NCBI GenBank assembly: GCA_015501605.1 | Contig: JADNRZ010000016.1 | Location: 62,001-126,000, forward strand | DNA length: 64,000 bases | Source: Panaeolus papilionaceus | Lineage: Eukaryota; Basidiomycota; Agaricomycetes; Agaricales | Direction of reading: 5' to 3' | Shown here: positions 1-11,787 of the stretch, in pieces | How the letters are laid out: each line of letters begins with the position of its first letter | Numbering within the stretch: position 1 is the stretch's first letter | The notes under the pieces: generated by a model | The model's input: the letters and a program-made list of their open reading frames with translations, nothing else | Told to the model about the DNA's origin: nothing | The model's database searches: none | Program-made: the position numbers and the translations under genes

Positions 1-2237
1 GCGCTACCTCCTCTCCCTTTTCTTTTTCTTGAATTGTGTTCCGTGCTGCGGGGATTGTAAACCCTACGTCATTTATCCCGCTTCCCTTCCCTTCCTTCCC
101 TGCGTTATTTTACTATTTTTTCGCCTTCATCTCACTTCCCTCTGATTTGATTCAATCTCGTTTGAGGGTTTTTATGCTTTGCACGCTTGGGATCTCTATG
201 TTATATTTTCATTGGTTGATCTCTGCTGTATGCTCTTCATTGGTTTGTTCATGGACTCTCTGTAGTTTGAGAGGTCGTCGCCTTTCGGGATATATCTACT
301 TTGTCCATTTCGTTCTCGTCATGTTTTTCGTTCCGCTAACTACTTTTTAACTACATTATGCATCGCAGACCCTACCAACAACGACGCGCAAATAAAATTG
401 GCGGAGATTTTATGAGATATCAGGCGAGACGAGGAAGGCGTTGAAGTTGCTGTATGAAGGTGTGTTCTCCTCGTTCTGTCTCTCTTTCCATCTTGATCTT
501 ACTCATATCCATCACAGTCATCCATTCTCGCAAAACCGCAAAACCACCACTGGTCCTACCGGCACCCCGTCCCCTCAACCACCGAAGACCCAACCACTAC
601 TTCCCTGTTCGCCGAAGAGAAACCCCTGAATGCTTCTAAAGCCGAATCGGGACTGGCAGGGGCGAAAGTAAGGTTGACAATGGTGCAGTTGAGCACTGGA
701 GGCGAAGAAGGAGGACGTGCTGTGAGGTTTTGGAGGGAATTTTAAGGGAGGTTGATGGCGTTGGAGAAGTAGGCTAGGAAGGAGGAGGGGGAGGGATAAC
801 AGACAAGAGTAATGAGAGGGAGAGTGGATGATGGAAGCTGAGAAGTTGGTTAATATGCTTAGAGAGACGAGAAATTTGATTTTGACAAGTCGGGTGGGTA
901 TGTTTCAGTCTTCGTTTTTGTTCCTTTCAAAAACAAAGCATCACTGACGAACTTGCGACGTCCTTGAACAGTCTAAACCCTTCACTGGCATGTTCCCCTG
1001 TAGTTGGAGAAGACACGTGGAGACGGAAGCGTAGAAAGATAGGATGGCAGATCGATTGCGGCTTGATATTGGTGAGTTGTTTCCTCCTTCCCTCCTTCTC
1101 TTCGTGTCCTTTTTCTTTCACAATAAGGAAAAAAAATGCCATATGCTAACTGAAATATCTATCCATATAGAATAAGACTCCCTCGCCCGACGAAATGCCA
1201 CATCGGCGGGTGTGACGGTGTTTAGAGGTGTTTCGTTTGGTGACTGGTTGAGGTTTACGTCGGTGGTCTGTTTTTCTTTTTCGCTTTCCTCCTCGATCTC
1301 GCACCTACACTAACTCATGCTTTTGCAGTACTGCTTTATCCCAACAAACGAGGCCAAGACGATGTCGCTGAGGAAATTCTGCAGCATACCATCATTTCAG
1401 ACACATGCTGACCACAAGGCCAGCGAAATGCAATTCGTATCGCATAGATCAGTACGTGTATTTTCTGTGTTATCCTCTTTCCTCTCGCTCACGTACAGCA
1501 TGCAGCATCCTCGCTGAACGACCCGATGTCGTTGTCAAACAAGCCTGCAAATGCATCAAGCAACAACAATTCAAAAACAAGCTTCCTATGGTCCTCTTCG
1601 CCTCTCTCGCGAGCGGGTTTAAACTCACAGATGACTTCATCACGCCGATATTGTAAAAGCATTTCTTCAGGGAGATGACGCGTTCGGATGTGGCTGTGAA
1701 GAGCCCCGGGATTTTGGGGTGGAATAGGTTGAATAGACGGAATGCGGCTACTGCGACCACGGGTACTGCGGGCAAGAAGACTGAGGATGGGGATGAAGAA
1801 GAGGATGATGACGATGATGAGATGCCTGCGCCAACGACAGGTGGGGGTGGGGTGACAGTGACAGTGACGGCGATTGTGGATGGCGCACCTAGGATTCTGA
1901 CGAAAGAGAACCCTGTCGTGGTTGCGATATACGGGCAGATTTGTTTTGCTGCAAAGAGTTATCTGTGAGTTTCCTCCTCTGCCTAAATTACTCGTTATCC
2001 TTCATCTCTAATTCAACGCAATCTATAATCCAGTCTACTTCCCGAACAACCCCATGATCTGCCTTTGTCTTGCCACCGCCTCAATAGATCGAGCCATGCA
2101 GTGTCAATCCAACAACCGAATCCACCTCGCTGTGCAGGCGATGGCGTTCTTGACCAAATACCGCAAATGCGGGGAGCGACGACGGTGGGGGTGAGGGAGG
2201 CGGAGTATAATTTTGGGAGGACGCTTGATCGGCTTCT
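1..2237 (+). pseudogene. TFIIIC tau131/Sfc4-like pseudogene, unit 0 (5' part outside window)
   Basis: This is the C-terminal two thirds of a gene for the TPR subunit of RNA polymerase III factor TFIIIC (Sfc4/Tfc4 family), which bridges A-box binding and TFIIIB recruitment. Visible exons: a TPR piece DPTNNDAQIKLAEI at about 368; an Ala/Lys-rich linker from about 590; a YCFIPT segment at 1327; a PDVVV...LASLASGFKLTDDF segment at about 1525-1640; an acidic stretch near 1790-1830; VVAIYGQICFAAKSYL ending at 1968; and FPNNPMICLCLA at about 2040. The first 367 bases are intron. Lesions include a 2-nt shift near 410 (AEIY becomes AEIL then stop), a 1-nt deletion near 1348, and TAA at about 1653. Homology stops abruptly at about 2237, where it is fused to module C. 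The family call rests on the whole series of copies; the decay is seen directly. Confidence 0.85.
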
Positions 2238-2924
2238 CCCAGTCCTCACCCGACCAAGACCGCAGAACTGTTCGATGTGGATGAAGTCGCCTCTAGTGAC
2301 TTTGTTCTCCTGATTGTCGTAGCTTCTGCGCTTCGTATTGTCGTAGATGCCAGGCCTCGAGTCGGCATCGTGAATGCCGAGCTTCGAGTCATCGTAGCTT
2401 TCTGCCTGTAACGATTTGAATACAAGCGAATCCCGTCCACCCCCGCCCCCCTCCGACACACCTTCCCTCTCAACGCCATTTCTATAGCGCCCGACTATGT
2501 TTTTCGTAGATGTGAGGATGCAAGGCAAGGTGGCGGGGGTTGAGATTGTGTACTTCTTCTCCTTCGCTTCTTTCTCTCTCCCCTCGACTTTGTTCTCCCA
2601 TTCCACCTCTACCCCGCTTTTACTTTCCATTTCGTCTCGAGGAGGGATGAGGGGATGAGGTAGAGCAAGTAGAGAAGACGGGTGAATAGAGGCACTTGAT
2701 AGCCCGTAGACCGGGGGGTGTAAAACGCGATTGGAGTGGTGAAGAGCCTGTGAAACAGAAACAGATTCTATACGCATATTCAGAATGATAACTCTTTTCT
2801 CTGATGAATGTACAAGGTCCTCAAACTCGACGAGTATGATATCAAAAACCGCCCTCTGGATCTCAGAGAACTTACCAGGGATCATTACCAGTGATACAAA
2901 AGTGTGTACACTAGAGCGACACAA
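2238..2924 (-). pseudogene. Module C fragment (alpha type), unrecognised gene, after unit 0
   Basis: I do not recognise this protein. The minus strand has a long open frame (2924 down past 2238) with segments shared by other module C copies: ILTSTKNIVGRYRNGVE, an Asp/Ser-rich stretch, GDFIHIEQ, and then SRSV..., which is the start of the NWEKWVDAV signature seen elsewhere. The open frame continues beyond 2238 only because it reads antisense through the TFIIIC relic. The 5' part (residues PGKFSEIQRAVFD, then EFEDLVHSSEKRV) is present only in the copies after units 0 and 2. No catalytic motif, signal peptide or membrane segment is convincing. A 3' truncation by fusion to unit 0 makes a functional product unlikely. 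Confidence 0.4.
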
Positions 2925-3810
2925 GTGATGAAATTAGCCAAAACAAGTTCTTATCCTTGAGATATATGCGTGCGGAAGAGGATCGTCACGACAGTGTCCA
3001 TGAAATCTTGATCACACGCCTATCTCAGACCAAGCCGAGATCGAGCGTTCCTCTCGCCATGCCAGAGTGATCTGCCTCCCCAAAGGAGCCCTTTTCAGCT
3101 AACATGGAGATGTTAACAATTCAAACCATGCGGCACCAATGCGCAAAAGGGCAAAATGCATAGAGCTCAGGCTGATTACACCACAACCTTGTAGAAACTC
3201 GAGGCACGCACTGGTGGCTGACGACATGCTGCACACACCCCTGGTTTGGGGCTCTCCAGCCAAAGGTTTTGCTGGACTGTTGATATGTAAAAGTAGCGCC
3301 TGTTATCCCCTATTTTTGCCTTTCTTGTTTCTGTATATTTCCGTTTACCTACACCTATCGTCGCATCAGCGCTTCGTTCACGGGTTACGTGCTCTTGATC
3401 TCCAAAGATTCGAGTTTCCATCGATTTCCATCGATTTCCAATGTTTTATATATAACATGTGAGTATTTTACAGCAAATACAAGAACATTTCAGGACCTCA
3501 GTTCGTATTTTGTATTCGTTCTTGTCCATCATCGTGGTCGGGTGCATTTGAGCACCTTCGTCTGGGTTTATCCTCGTTGTTTTCATGGTCCTTGTTCTTC
3601 GCCTCTGCACACCTCACGCTCACTTTCCCTTCTCTATCCTTCAACCCTCTCACATGTTGCCCCCACAAACTTATACCACGCATTCCTACCTTCCTTTCCA
3701 TCCCGTCTCCTTGTCCACATCCGAAACCCCTATCACACCATCACCCTCACAATGACATACCTTTCACCAAGTTCTCCCCACGTGCACATCGATTAAACAA
3801 ATTTGGATAA
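2925..3810. other. Gene-free repeat block between two module C copies
   Basis: No supported gene. The block recurs at about 17,331-18,215 with roughly 90% identity by eye. A shorter relative (GCATCAGCGCTTCGTTCACG and the CT-rich stretch after it) lies inside the inverted-end element at about 5,540-6,240. Pyrimidine-rich runs at 3,590-3,790 resemble a fungal promoter or 5' leader, but no convincing downstream frame follows them. Confidence 0.5.
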
Positions 3811-4700
3811 GAGACGAATCATGAATCATACCGAACAAATATCCAGAATGAAAGAGAAGCATTCAAGCAAGAATTGGGAAATCAAGCGCCTGATGTGTTC
3901 GAACCCTTCCACAGGAAAAGCGCCAACGCCAATCGCCTCATCCCCAGATTCCGCACTTAACGCAGCGAAAGAGGAAGAGAAATCTGAGGGAGAAGGCTAA
4001 GACTGCTTAAAAACTTCAACAGCACACTCACGGCATCCACTTCCCCCAGTTTCCATTGAATGAGAACACAACGATTGTTCGATGTGAATGAAATCGCCTC
4101 TTGGACCTCTATTGAGAGCATCTATCAATCCTACGTTGCCTCCCCCACCTTCGCCATCCCAGTTGTCCGAAGATGTCATTGTCGTGCGATCGAACGAAAC
4201 CCAATGCTGCGACTGAGAGCGCGACCGGAAAACAGGAGACAATGTTGATGGAAAGGTGATGGCAAACGAAAGATGATGACAAGTCCCGTCCCATCCTGCC
4301 CTCACTCCACTCCAACATACCTCCTGCCCTTTCGACTCTGTTTATATAGCGGTTAACTAACTTCTTCATAGCTGTGAGGATTTGATAGCCTGTAGATGTG
4401 GGGAGGTGTAAAATGCAATGGAAGGAGGTGATGAGCCTCTTCATCATGGTGCATCATCAACCATTCTTCCATTCATAATTCAGCACCAACATCACAGTAT
4501 ACAAACGACGCACCCAGTCCCGCCGAAATAAACACATCATACCCAATACATGTTCTCTCTCTTTTCCTGTGGGACAGTATATATGCGCACTTTGACGACG
4601 GACAACCATGCGGCTGGGCGTATTACCAGGCGTGGATTTGGAGAAAGGTGGTGAAGAAGGATTCTTTCTGTTCATGATTAAAAGGGGGTTAGAATACTTA
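3811..4700 (-). pseudogene. Module C fragment (beta type) after unit 0
   Basis: A second, diverged module C copy. Reading the minus strand, ALYKRSREGEEVCW-type and GDFIHIEQS segments (about 4,060-4,350) are recognisable. The NWEKWVDAV block is corrupted into METGGSGCREC followed by AVEVFKQ, then a stop at about 3,997-4,000. Upstream (4,450-4,690) is the conserved 5' flank that precedes every module C copy. The frame is broken several times. A near-identical copy lies at 18,216-19,130. Function unknown; probably dead. Confidence 0.4.
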
Positions 4701-4928
4701 GATTAGTCAAGGTCTCGGTTGTGTTTGAATCAAGATAGAGAGGTGGGAGAGAGAGAACGAGAGAGAACGAGAAATAGGGGAGGTGAGGAAGGGGAAGGAG
4801 ATTTAAAAATAGCTAACTACGTCATGATCATGGAATCAGTGGCTGTCCCTCACGGTGATGCCATCAACGGAACGTGCCTCGCCACGGAATTATGCTTGGT
4901 CTCGTTCTTCCTTGCTTCTTCTCGACGT

Positions 4929-4933
4929 CCACC
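4929..4933. repeat. 5-bp target-site duplication, left (CCACC)
   Basis: CCACC flanks both ends of the 4,934-6,996 insertion (the right copy is at 6,997-7,001). It occurs once at the unoccupied site in the sister repeat at about 19,356-19,360. Confidence 0.8.
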
Positions 4934-4961
4934 TACGGTTGACGGGAACCGCATGGTTGGA
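4934..4961 (+). repeat. Left terminal inverted repeat
   Basis: 28 bp, starting TACGGTTGAC and ending ATGGTTGGA. It is the exact reverse complement of 6,969-6,996. Confidence 0.85.
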
Positions 4962-5159
4962 TTTTTGTTGTCACCGTGCCCTGCTCGGTTCTCTGTTCGC
5001 TTTCCGGTTGCTATTCGGTTCACCTACAGTAGTCGATATGTAATCAGTGTATTAATGAAATCTAATCTATAGCATCTATGTGTGTATGAAAGAGAATGCA
5101 AACCAAAGATATTTACTTGTATATGCCATACCACGCTATTTCTATGTGTTGGTCCATGT

Positions 5160-5186
5160 TACGGTTGACGGGAACCGCATGGTTGA
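5160..5186 (+). repeat. Internal direct copy of the terminal repeat
   Basis: The first 27 bases match the left terminal repeat in the same orientation. The bases that follow (TCGGTTCCTGCTCGGC) match the reverse complement of the element's right sub-terminal region better than the outer left end does. This suggests two related elements nested or recombined. Confidence 0.75.
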
Positions 5187-5539
5187 ACTTCCTTCGCTTC
5201 GCACATTACAGTTGTCGGTTCCTGCTCGGCAATCAATGATACCCCCTTCATGGGGGTCACACGCCCCTATTCCTGCCAACACAATGTTCACTCGACTAAA
5301 ACCTACTGTATATATTACAGTTAAAATCTATTTCCTAAACGTGTATGTATATTGAACTGTACATGCTGAAGTGGGAAGCCAGGAGGAGTCGCCAAATGAC
5401 TCCGAAACGGGCTCCAAATGAGCGTTACGGCTTTGACTCAGTTGAACTGAAGTGAAACACCCACCCAGATGACTCCAAGGGCCAGACGTTGGCTCAGAAC
5501 GTCCAATCCTTAGAAAGTGGAAATCCAATATGTAAGCGC

Positions 5540-6205
5540 TGATGTGCGTGTGGGGAGACCCCGGCGAAAGGTGAGTGAGGGTGAGAGGATCGGATGGAAA
5601 GGAGGGCTGTGACACGCCCCGTGAAGGGCAGATGGATGTGAGGTGAACTAAGGCAAAGAGGAGGGAGGAAAACGGCGAAAATAACAGGACAAACCTCTAA
5701 TAAAGGTGCACAGACCGTGGTGCGCCCCGCATCGGTAATCCCTATTTATCTATTTTTCGATCATTTTCTGATTATTTCTGGTCGCATCAGCGCTTCGTTC
5801 ACGCATTGAGCGCTCTTGCTTTCCTTAGATTCGAGTATTTTATTTTAATTTCCATCATTGCCCATAGCATTATACATATCATGTACCTAGTTTACGATGA
5901 AAACGAGCTCTCTTTCTCACTTGTATCTCGTATTTCGTGTTCGTGTTGCGTCGTTGATCGGTGTCCGTGTACATCTTCGTTAACGGTTATCTCTTTCATT
6001 GTTGCGTTATTCGTCCCTCGTATTCGCCCCATTTCACCTCACACTCACCTTCTCTTCCTATCTCCTCATCTCTGTCGCTCTCTCATTGACCCAACGAACT
6101 GCGTGTCTTGCTTTCCTTTTTCATCCTACCATCTCATCTGCCAGTTACACCTTCACTGCCGCTCACCCTTTCACCCAGGTCTCCCCACACACACATCAAC
6201 ATACA
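5540..6205. repeat. Nested segment bounded by imperfect inverted repeats
   Basis: TGATGTGCGTGTGGGGAGAC near 5,540 and its imperfect reverse complement near 6,180-6,200 (GTCTCCCCACACACACATCA) bracket about 660 bp. The inner part resembles the block at 3,300-3,800. It looks like a small non-autonomous element, or captured array sequence, inside the larger insertion. Confidence 0.5.
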
Positions 6206-6968
6206 CCATGCATTCAAGGACAACATCCACGAATATAATCACCAAATAGGAAGGTTGGGATGGGAAAGAAGCTTTTATTTGCTGTAAACTAAGTAGATAG
6301 CTTTGGAAAATGGTGGAAGTCAAACGAAAGGTGTCTGAATCTACGAAAAGCAGGAGCGCTCATTTGGATCCACACACTACATAGTGAAATTGTGCCATAG
6401 TGGATGATGTTCTGCTTCCCTCATCAACAGCGCAAAATTTAAGCTCAAAATATAACTCTTGACTCAATTCCGAGTCAACTTTTCATCCGAAACATTATTG
6501 TTATAGGTACACATATCCAACGATCTCTGCCCTCTGCTCTCACTCACCCATGTCGTCTTTCATGTGTCCTACCAGTCCTTCTCTTTATATACATATGATC
6601 ACAACAACTGGGCTCACGCAATTCATACACCTCCGCTTACCTGTCAGTTGTCTCTCAAATTGAGCGCTTATCCTATGTATTTGGTACATTTGAATGCCGA
6701 CATCGACTCAGCCAATAAAAACCTTCATTATTGATAAATAAGAACTATAATCAGGTTTTTCAGCGATGTTCAGGGGTTATTCCCTTTCACTACTTTATAT
6801 CATTCAATACTATGATATTATCATTTGATTTCAAGCATTATTGTGGGTGTTGTCGATAGCTAGTGGGGGTGCTCAGAAATTGGGATATAGGGGTGTTTTA
6901 ATGTGATGATGGGGCCCCCCGTAGGTGCCGAGCAGGAGCCGAGGAGTCAAGCGCATAAAGCGAACAGG

Positions 6969-6996
6969 TCCAACCATGCGGTTCCCGTCAACCGTA
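6969..6996 (-). repeat. Right terminal inverted repeat
   Basis: 28 bp ending GTCAACCGTA, perfect complement of the left end; followed by the right CCACC duplication. Confidence 0.85.
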
Positions 6997-7069
6997 CCAC
7001 CACCACCTCCACCACTGCGACTACTAATCCTATTTATTCTATGCTCTGACTGGAAGTTGAACCGTGAAA

Positions 7070-10000
7070 ATGAGTATTATGAAAGATCTAGATGATATTG
7101 TCAGTACACTTTCTCCTCACTATGCTTTACACAGTACACTCATCATTTATTTTTTCTTCTGCATAGATTAGGAACCCCAACTCACTCTCTGATCCTGCAT
7201 CTGGGGCATCCGAATCTGTCTCTGAACTGGAATTAGGGAGGAGTGAGAGGGGTGAGTCTAAAAAACGAGAGTGAGGAGGGAGGAGAGGTGTAAGTGAGAG
7301 GGCAGGATGGAGGGTCTGTCTTGGGCGTTTCTCTTTCTCTCTCTCTTTACCTTCGTTGAATGGTTAGTCCTAGTCTTCGCTCTTTTCCTTCTCTCTTTTC
7401 CATCTTTTCTTTCAATTTTCTTTTTTAAAAAGTGACATTATCAACTAACGCACCTACCTAGTACACTCCTCGTTCATCCTGCCTCCAATGTATTGGACTA
7501 TTCAGTCCTATTCATCGAGACGCGGATGCTTATTTTGAGAAAGAAATGCACGGGGATGCGAAGGTGATACACAAGCTTTTGGGGGGCGATTTTGCGGTGA
7601 GTGGAGAGTTTTATTTTGTGTCGTCGTTGTCAACCCATTTCCTGCACTCCTGACTTTACTTTATATTACTTTTCTACGTGTTTCATTTCTCCTCTGTTTT
7701 CTCCACTTCCCTCCTCCTCTCCCCCAATACTTGACATTTCATTGCTTTACTTCGCCCATTCCTCGTTGAGGCTTTTTTTTAACTTTTCTGTGGTCTCTTT
7801 TCTTTCATCCCCCTTTTCTCTCGTCCTCTCTTTTCTCTCCCCGCTCTCTCTCCCATTTCGCATACTCTGAAAGAAGGCCAAACTGATAAAACCACCAGAC
7901 TAGCAGCGTCTAGGCTCTCTTACAAACAGCGGCACATATGAACAATATAGGAGGGTTGAAGGATGCGGCAGATGTATATGAGCACGGTGAGTTGATCTTC
8001 TCACATCTCATTCGTAGACATGCGGCCTTTATACCCTTGTTCAACATTTCTTTGGTTTTTGTCGTCGTTGTTCCTATTTTCATGCACTGTGGGCTCATCT
8101 CATCATGGTGACTCATCTCCACCCGTGCGTTTGAAAACTGGTTACAAGTCGTTATTTCCCTAACTCTCTTTCTTTCCTCGTCACTTCTGCCCCAGTCTTT
8201 CTCGCCATATTTGACCCTTCCTTCCCCCGCGATTCCTTATCCTTCTTCTTTCATTCCCTCCCATTATTTACACCACTAACCACGTCTAAACCAACAGGAT
8301 GCGTCGCTGATCCGACTAACGATGCAAAAATGATATTGGCGGAGATATCTGAGATATGAGGCGACACCATGCAGGCGTTCAAGTTGGTGTAGGAAGGTGT
8401 GTTCTCCTCAATTCTTCTTTCCCTTTTTTCCTGTTTATCTTACTTGCGCGCTTCACAGTCATCGATTCTTGCAAAAAGCACAAAAACTGGTCGCACCGTC
8501 CCCTGTGGTACCCCCGTCTCGTCAACCGCTGAAGACCCAACCACCACCTCCCTATTCGCCGAAGACAAATCCCTGAATGCGTCTAAAGCCAAGGTGGGGG
8601 AGCGGGGTGACAAAACCAAGGTTGACGCTGGCGCAGTTGAGGGCGTTGGAAGCGGAGAGGGAGAGGGAGGTTACGAGGGGGTGGAGGAGGTGCTGTGCGG
8701 TTTGGGAGGGATGTCGAGGGAGGTAGATTGGGTTGGGGAAGTAGGAGGAGGAGGAGATAAGGGGGGTGAGAGTGTGTGAATGACAGAAGGCGAAAATTTG
8801 GTTGATGTGTTTAGAGAGACGATGAATGTGTTTTGACGAGTCGGGTGAGTTATCATTTCAGCTTTTTTTCTTTCTCGAAAAAATCGTTGCTCATAATTTA
8901 CGATGTATATGGATAGTCTAATCCCGTCGCTGGCATGTCCCCCCGTAGTTGGATGAGAAGACGCATCGGGACGGAGGCTAATGAGGATAGGATGGCAGAT
9001 CGATTGCGGTTTGGTATAGGTGGGTTGCGTTTCTTTCTTCCTTGCTTTCTCTCCCCCTATCTTCCTTTTATTTTTATAAAGGAAAAAAATAGCATATATT
9101 GACGCGAAATACCTATGCGAAATACCAAATCAGTTGCGATTACACACCCTTTCACAGTACTGCTTCATCCCGACAAAACGAGGGCAAGACGATGTCGCCG
9201 AAGAAGTTCTGCGGCTTGTCACAGTATCCAACGCATATCAACCACAACATCGTCAAATTTAAATCTGTATCGCGTTAATCAGTACGTGCCTTCTCTTTTT
9301 TGTCCTCTTTCCCCTCTCACTCATGCAACCCACAGCATGCAGTATTCTCGCCGAGCGCTCTGACGTCGTCGTGGAACAAGCTCACAAACTCATCATGACG
9401 TGTCAATTCAACAACGAACCTCTTAGGATCCTCCTTGCCTCTCTCGCGAGTGGGCTTAAACTCACGGATAGCTTGTTCACGTCGACGTTGTGGAAGCATG
9501 AAGCTTTCAGATGGGGCTGTCAAGAACCCGGGGACGCTGAGGTGGAATGGGTTGAATAGGCGGTATGCGGTGACTGCAACGACAGGGGTGCGGGAGTGGA
9601 GAGGAAGCCTGAGGATGAGGAGGAGGAGGAGGAGGAGGAGGAGACGCCTGCGCCAATGACGGTAGCAGGTGGGGCGACAGCGACAGCTTCGCCAAATTCC
9701 GTTAGGCAAAATTATGTTGGGGCGAAGTCTTTTCAAAATGATATTTGTGAGCTTTCTCTCGTCTACTTTATATTTCTTGTTATCTCACATTGCTAATTCT
9801 ACCCAATCTATAATCTAGTCTACCTCCTCCACGCCTACGACTACTACCCCAACAACCCCATGATCTGCCTCTGTCTCGCTTTTGTCTCAGTAGGGTGGGC
9901 CATGCAGCGCCAATTCGACAACATGCACTACTCGTAGTTCAGGTGATCGTGTTCCTGAAAAAATACTGCAAACTGCGGGGAACAACGACGACATGTGTGA

Positions 10001-10255
10001 GGGGGGTGGAGTATAATTTTTGGAGAACGTTTCATCAGCTGCGACTTTATTTGCATGTAGTGAAGCATTATGAGAGGGTGTTGGAGTTGGCGGAACTGGC
10101 GGACGTGAGTGCCTTCTTTTGCTCATTCACTTGTTTTCCTCTTCCCATTTTGAAATGACCTGATGATTATATTCATAAGATGACGTTTTTGCGAGGGAAA
10201 CAGCATTTAATTTGTCTTATATTTGGTTCTGTATCGTTGGCCAACATGTTTTTCA
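7070..10255 (+). pseudogene. TFIIIC tau131/Sfc4-like pseudogene, unit 1
   Basis: The start ATG at 7070 gives MSIMKDLDDIV, equivalent to the MDLDDDIV start of the other units. After the first intron an inserted A (ATTAGG instead of ATTGG) creates TAG at 7,169-7,171. Recognisable pieces then follow: NVLDYSVLF (7,488), GGLKDAADVYEHG (7,946), DPTNDAKMILAEI with TGA and TAG interrupting the TPR (8,310-8,397), AEDKSLNASKAK (8,560), MADRLRFGIG (8,992), YCFIPTKRGQDDVAEEVLRL (9,160), AERSDVVVEQAHKL (9,350), LLHAYDYYPNNPMICLCLA (9,825), YNFWRTFHQL (10,012) and HYERVLELAELAD (10,067). A damaged final exon reads DDVFARETAFNLSYI at about 10,178. Most TPRs of the N-terminal half are absent. The inverted-end element lies immediately upstream. 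Confidence 0.87.
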
Positions 10256-10489
10256 CCTACCTTCTCTTGTGCGCCTTGATTTTCGTTGGCCTCCCATAAT
10301 AAATTGGCCTCTGGCATTTCCTCGAAACGAATGATATCATAATTGTGTGATCTTCAAAGTAAAGGTTACATCTATATATACAGGTAGCAAGTGCTGTAGT
10401 ATGTGATTAGTCCTGAAGTTTGAAGTTCAAACTTGAATCAACAATGTAGTTGTAGCACCTGACAGAGAGAGACTTACAATGATGGTGAC
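10256..10489. other. 3' spacer between convergent unit 1 and GTPase A
   Basis: Short AT-rich spacer holding the shared 3' flank of both relics (TATATATACA near 10,372). The same spacer follows unit 3. No gene seen. Confidence 0.5.
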
Positions 10490-11787
10490 TCAGTCGGATA
10501 TTTTGTGCTGTAAAAGCTTGTGTCCCCACCCTTTTAATTTGTTAGTTGCCCTTGTGAAAATCCCGCCAGGGTGGGGTGTTGGGGCAGCAGGATCATCAGT
10601 TGGGGTGAACTGGCAGGCTCCAGGGTGGCAGGAGGATCAGCTTGTGCTTCAAACTGTTGCAACTCTTCCTCAAACTTGGTGAATAGCATCTGCACCTCAT
10701 CAAGCTGTGCAATCAAAACAACCCTGAGTCTTTCATCTGATTGCTCTGTCGCCATCTGCAGCTCAGACTGAATGTTGGCTTGCTGCATTTGAAGGTCGTG
10801 GATTCGTGTTTGGAGGTCATTGTAGATGTGTGAGGCGAATGGTGCAAGTCGAAGGGGAACATCAATTGAGTTCTGGATGTTGAAAACATTCCCCCAGCTT
10901 CGATTTAAAGCATCATCTAAAATAGTCAGAGCTGACTCCTGAGTGTTGTGAAACTTGACAATGTCAGCTCCTTGGGCAATGTATTCCTAATGGGTATAAT
11001 GGGCATATAGTAAGGTTAATATTCTGAGAATGTCCTGAGGCCAACATACCTTCCATATCTCCTTACGAAGCTGGCTGAAGTTTCCTTCTGCACGTCTCCT
11101 TGTGTTTTCATTCCAAATGGAGTCCCACATTGTAGAAACAACAGTGATACTCTTTGCTGACTTGGGCCCTGTCAATGCCTCAAAAGTCTGCAGAACCTGT
11201 CTTTGGCTTCCAGGCAAACGAGGGTTATTGATAGGGGTGTGATACAGAATGTGGAAGTAATGTAAAGTTCTAGTATTGAAGTCAGCTAGTGCCTCTAAAG
11301 GTGTGACAACTGGAAATTACAGATTTGTTTGAAGCATATCTTTTAACATGGAAACTATGCTCCTTGCCAATATCTTGGTATCAGCGAAGCCGGGCACATC
11401 CACTAAGTAAATGGGATACCCGCTGAAGACTGCATTTACAATTCGATATATTGATACAGATTGCGTGAACCCCTCCAGCTTATCACTGGAGAGACCAAGT
11501 GAGGTGTTTGATGCAACTGCTTCTATGAACTACCCGAGGAGATAATTGAAGCTGACCGCAAATAGTGATTGTGATACACTCACACTACTCTTCCCTGACC
11601 CAGTCGGACCAAGTAGCCTATGTACAGGTGTAAGTTGAAATCTCGGCATAGTATTATTGTGCATTTACACATATACAATAAAACTCTGAATCCCGTCAAT
11701 CCCGAATTTTGAGACCCTTTCTACTGATACTGCTCCACGAACTTTGATGTTCTTGAGCTTGGTTGCAAAATCCAGGATCGTAGACAT
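10490..11787 (-). pseudogene. Fungal P-loop GTPase (G-domain protein), copy A, probably broken
   Basis: Minus-strand gene for a cytosolic-type GTPase with an AIG1/dynamin-like G domain, as expanded in Agaricomycetes. Exon 1 (11,669-11,787) starts MSTILDFATKL. Exon 2 (11,584-11,617, 34 nt) carries the P-loop LLGPTGSGKSS. The next exon (from 11,529 down) has FIEAVA...IYLVDVPGFADTK, the G3 motif. A later exon has PGSQRQVLQTFEALTGPKSA, then VVSTMWDSIWNENTRRRAEG, whose TMWD lies where NKxD is expected. The last exon has QESALTILDDA, a coiled-coil-like MQQANIQSELQM...FEEELQQFEA stretch and a Pro-rich tail. A 1-nt deletion near 10,605 shifts the tail. An in-frame TAA after LQTN is shared by all copies. 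The role is unknown; the family binds and hydrolyses GTP. Confidence 0.75.

Larger units (their letters stand above)
4934..6996. mobile_element. 2,063-bp element with 28-bp terminal inverted repeats, no transposase seen
   Basis: Comparison with the sister copy after unit 2 shows that exactly this segment is extra: CGACGT-CCACC continues directly into ACCACCTCC at 19,351-19,370. The ends are perfect 28-bp inverted repeats beginning TACGGTTGACGGGAACCGCA. There is a 5-bp duplication (CCACC), so this is a DNA transposon or non-autonomous derivative rather than a retroelement. No open frame of useful length and no transposase motif is seen. Inside are a second copy of the left end in the same orientation at 5,160, and an imperfect inverted pair at about 5,540 and 6,200 that suggests nesting. 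The right end lies 73 bp before the start codon of unit 1. The superfamily cannot be assigned from the ends alone. Confidence 0.8.

Noticed and set aside
1790..1835. GAAGAGGATGATGACGATGATGAG repeat as a microsatellite of interest
   Set aside because: It is the acidic linker of the TFIIIC family, seen in every unit at the same place; ordinary codon-level repetition.
2013..2924. 303-codon minus-strand open frame taken as one gene
   Set aside because: Its downstream half is antisense to the TFIIIC relic, and the fusion at 2,237 lies inside it; only the upstream part is shared with other module C copies.
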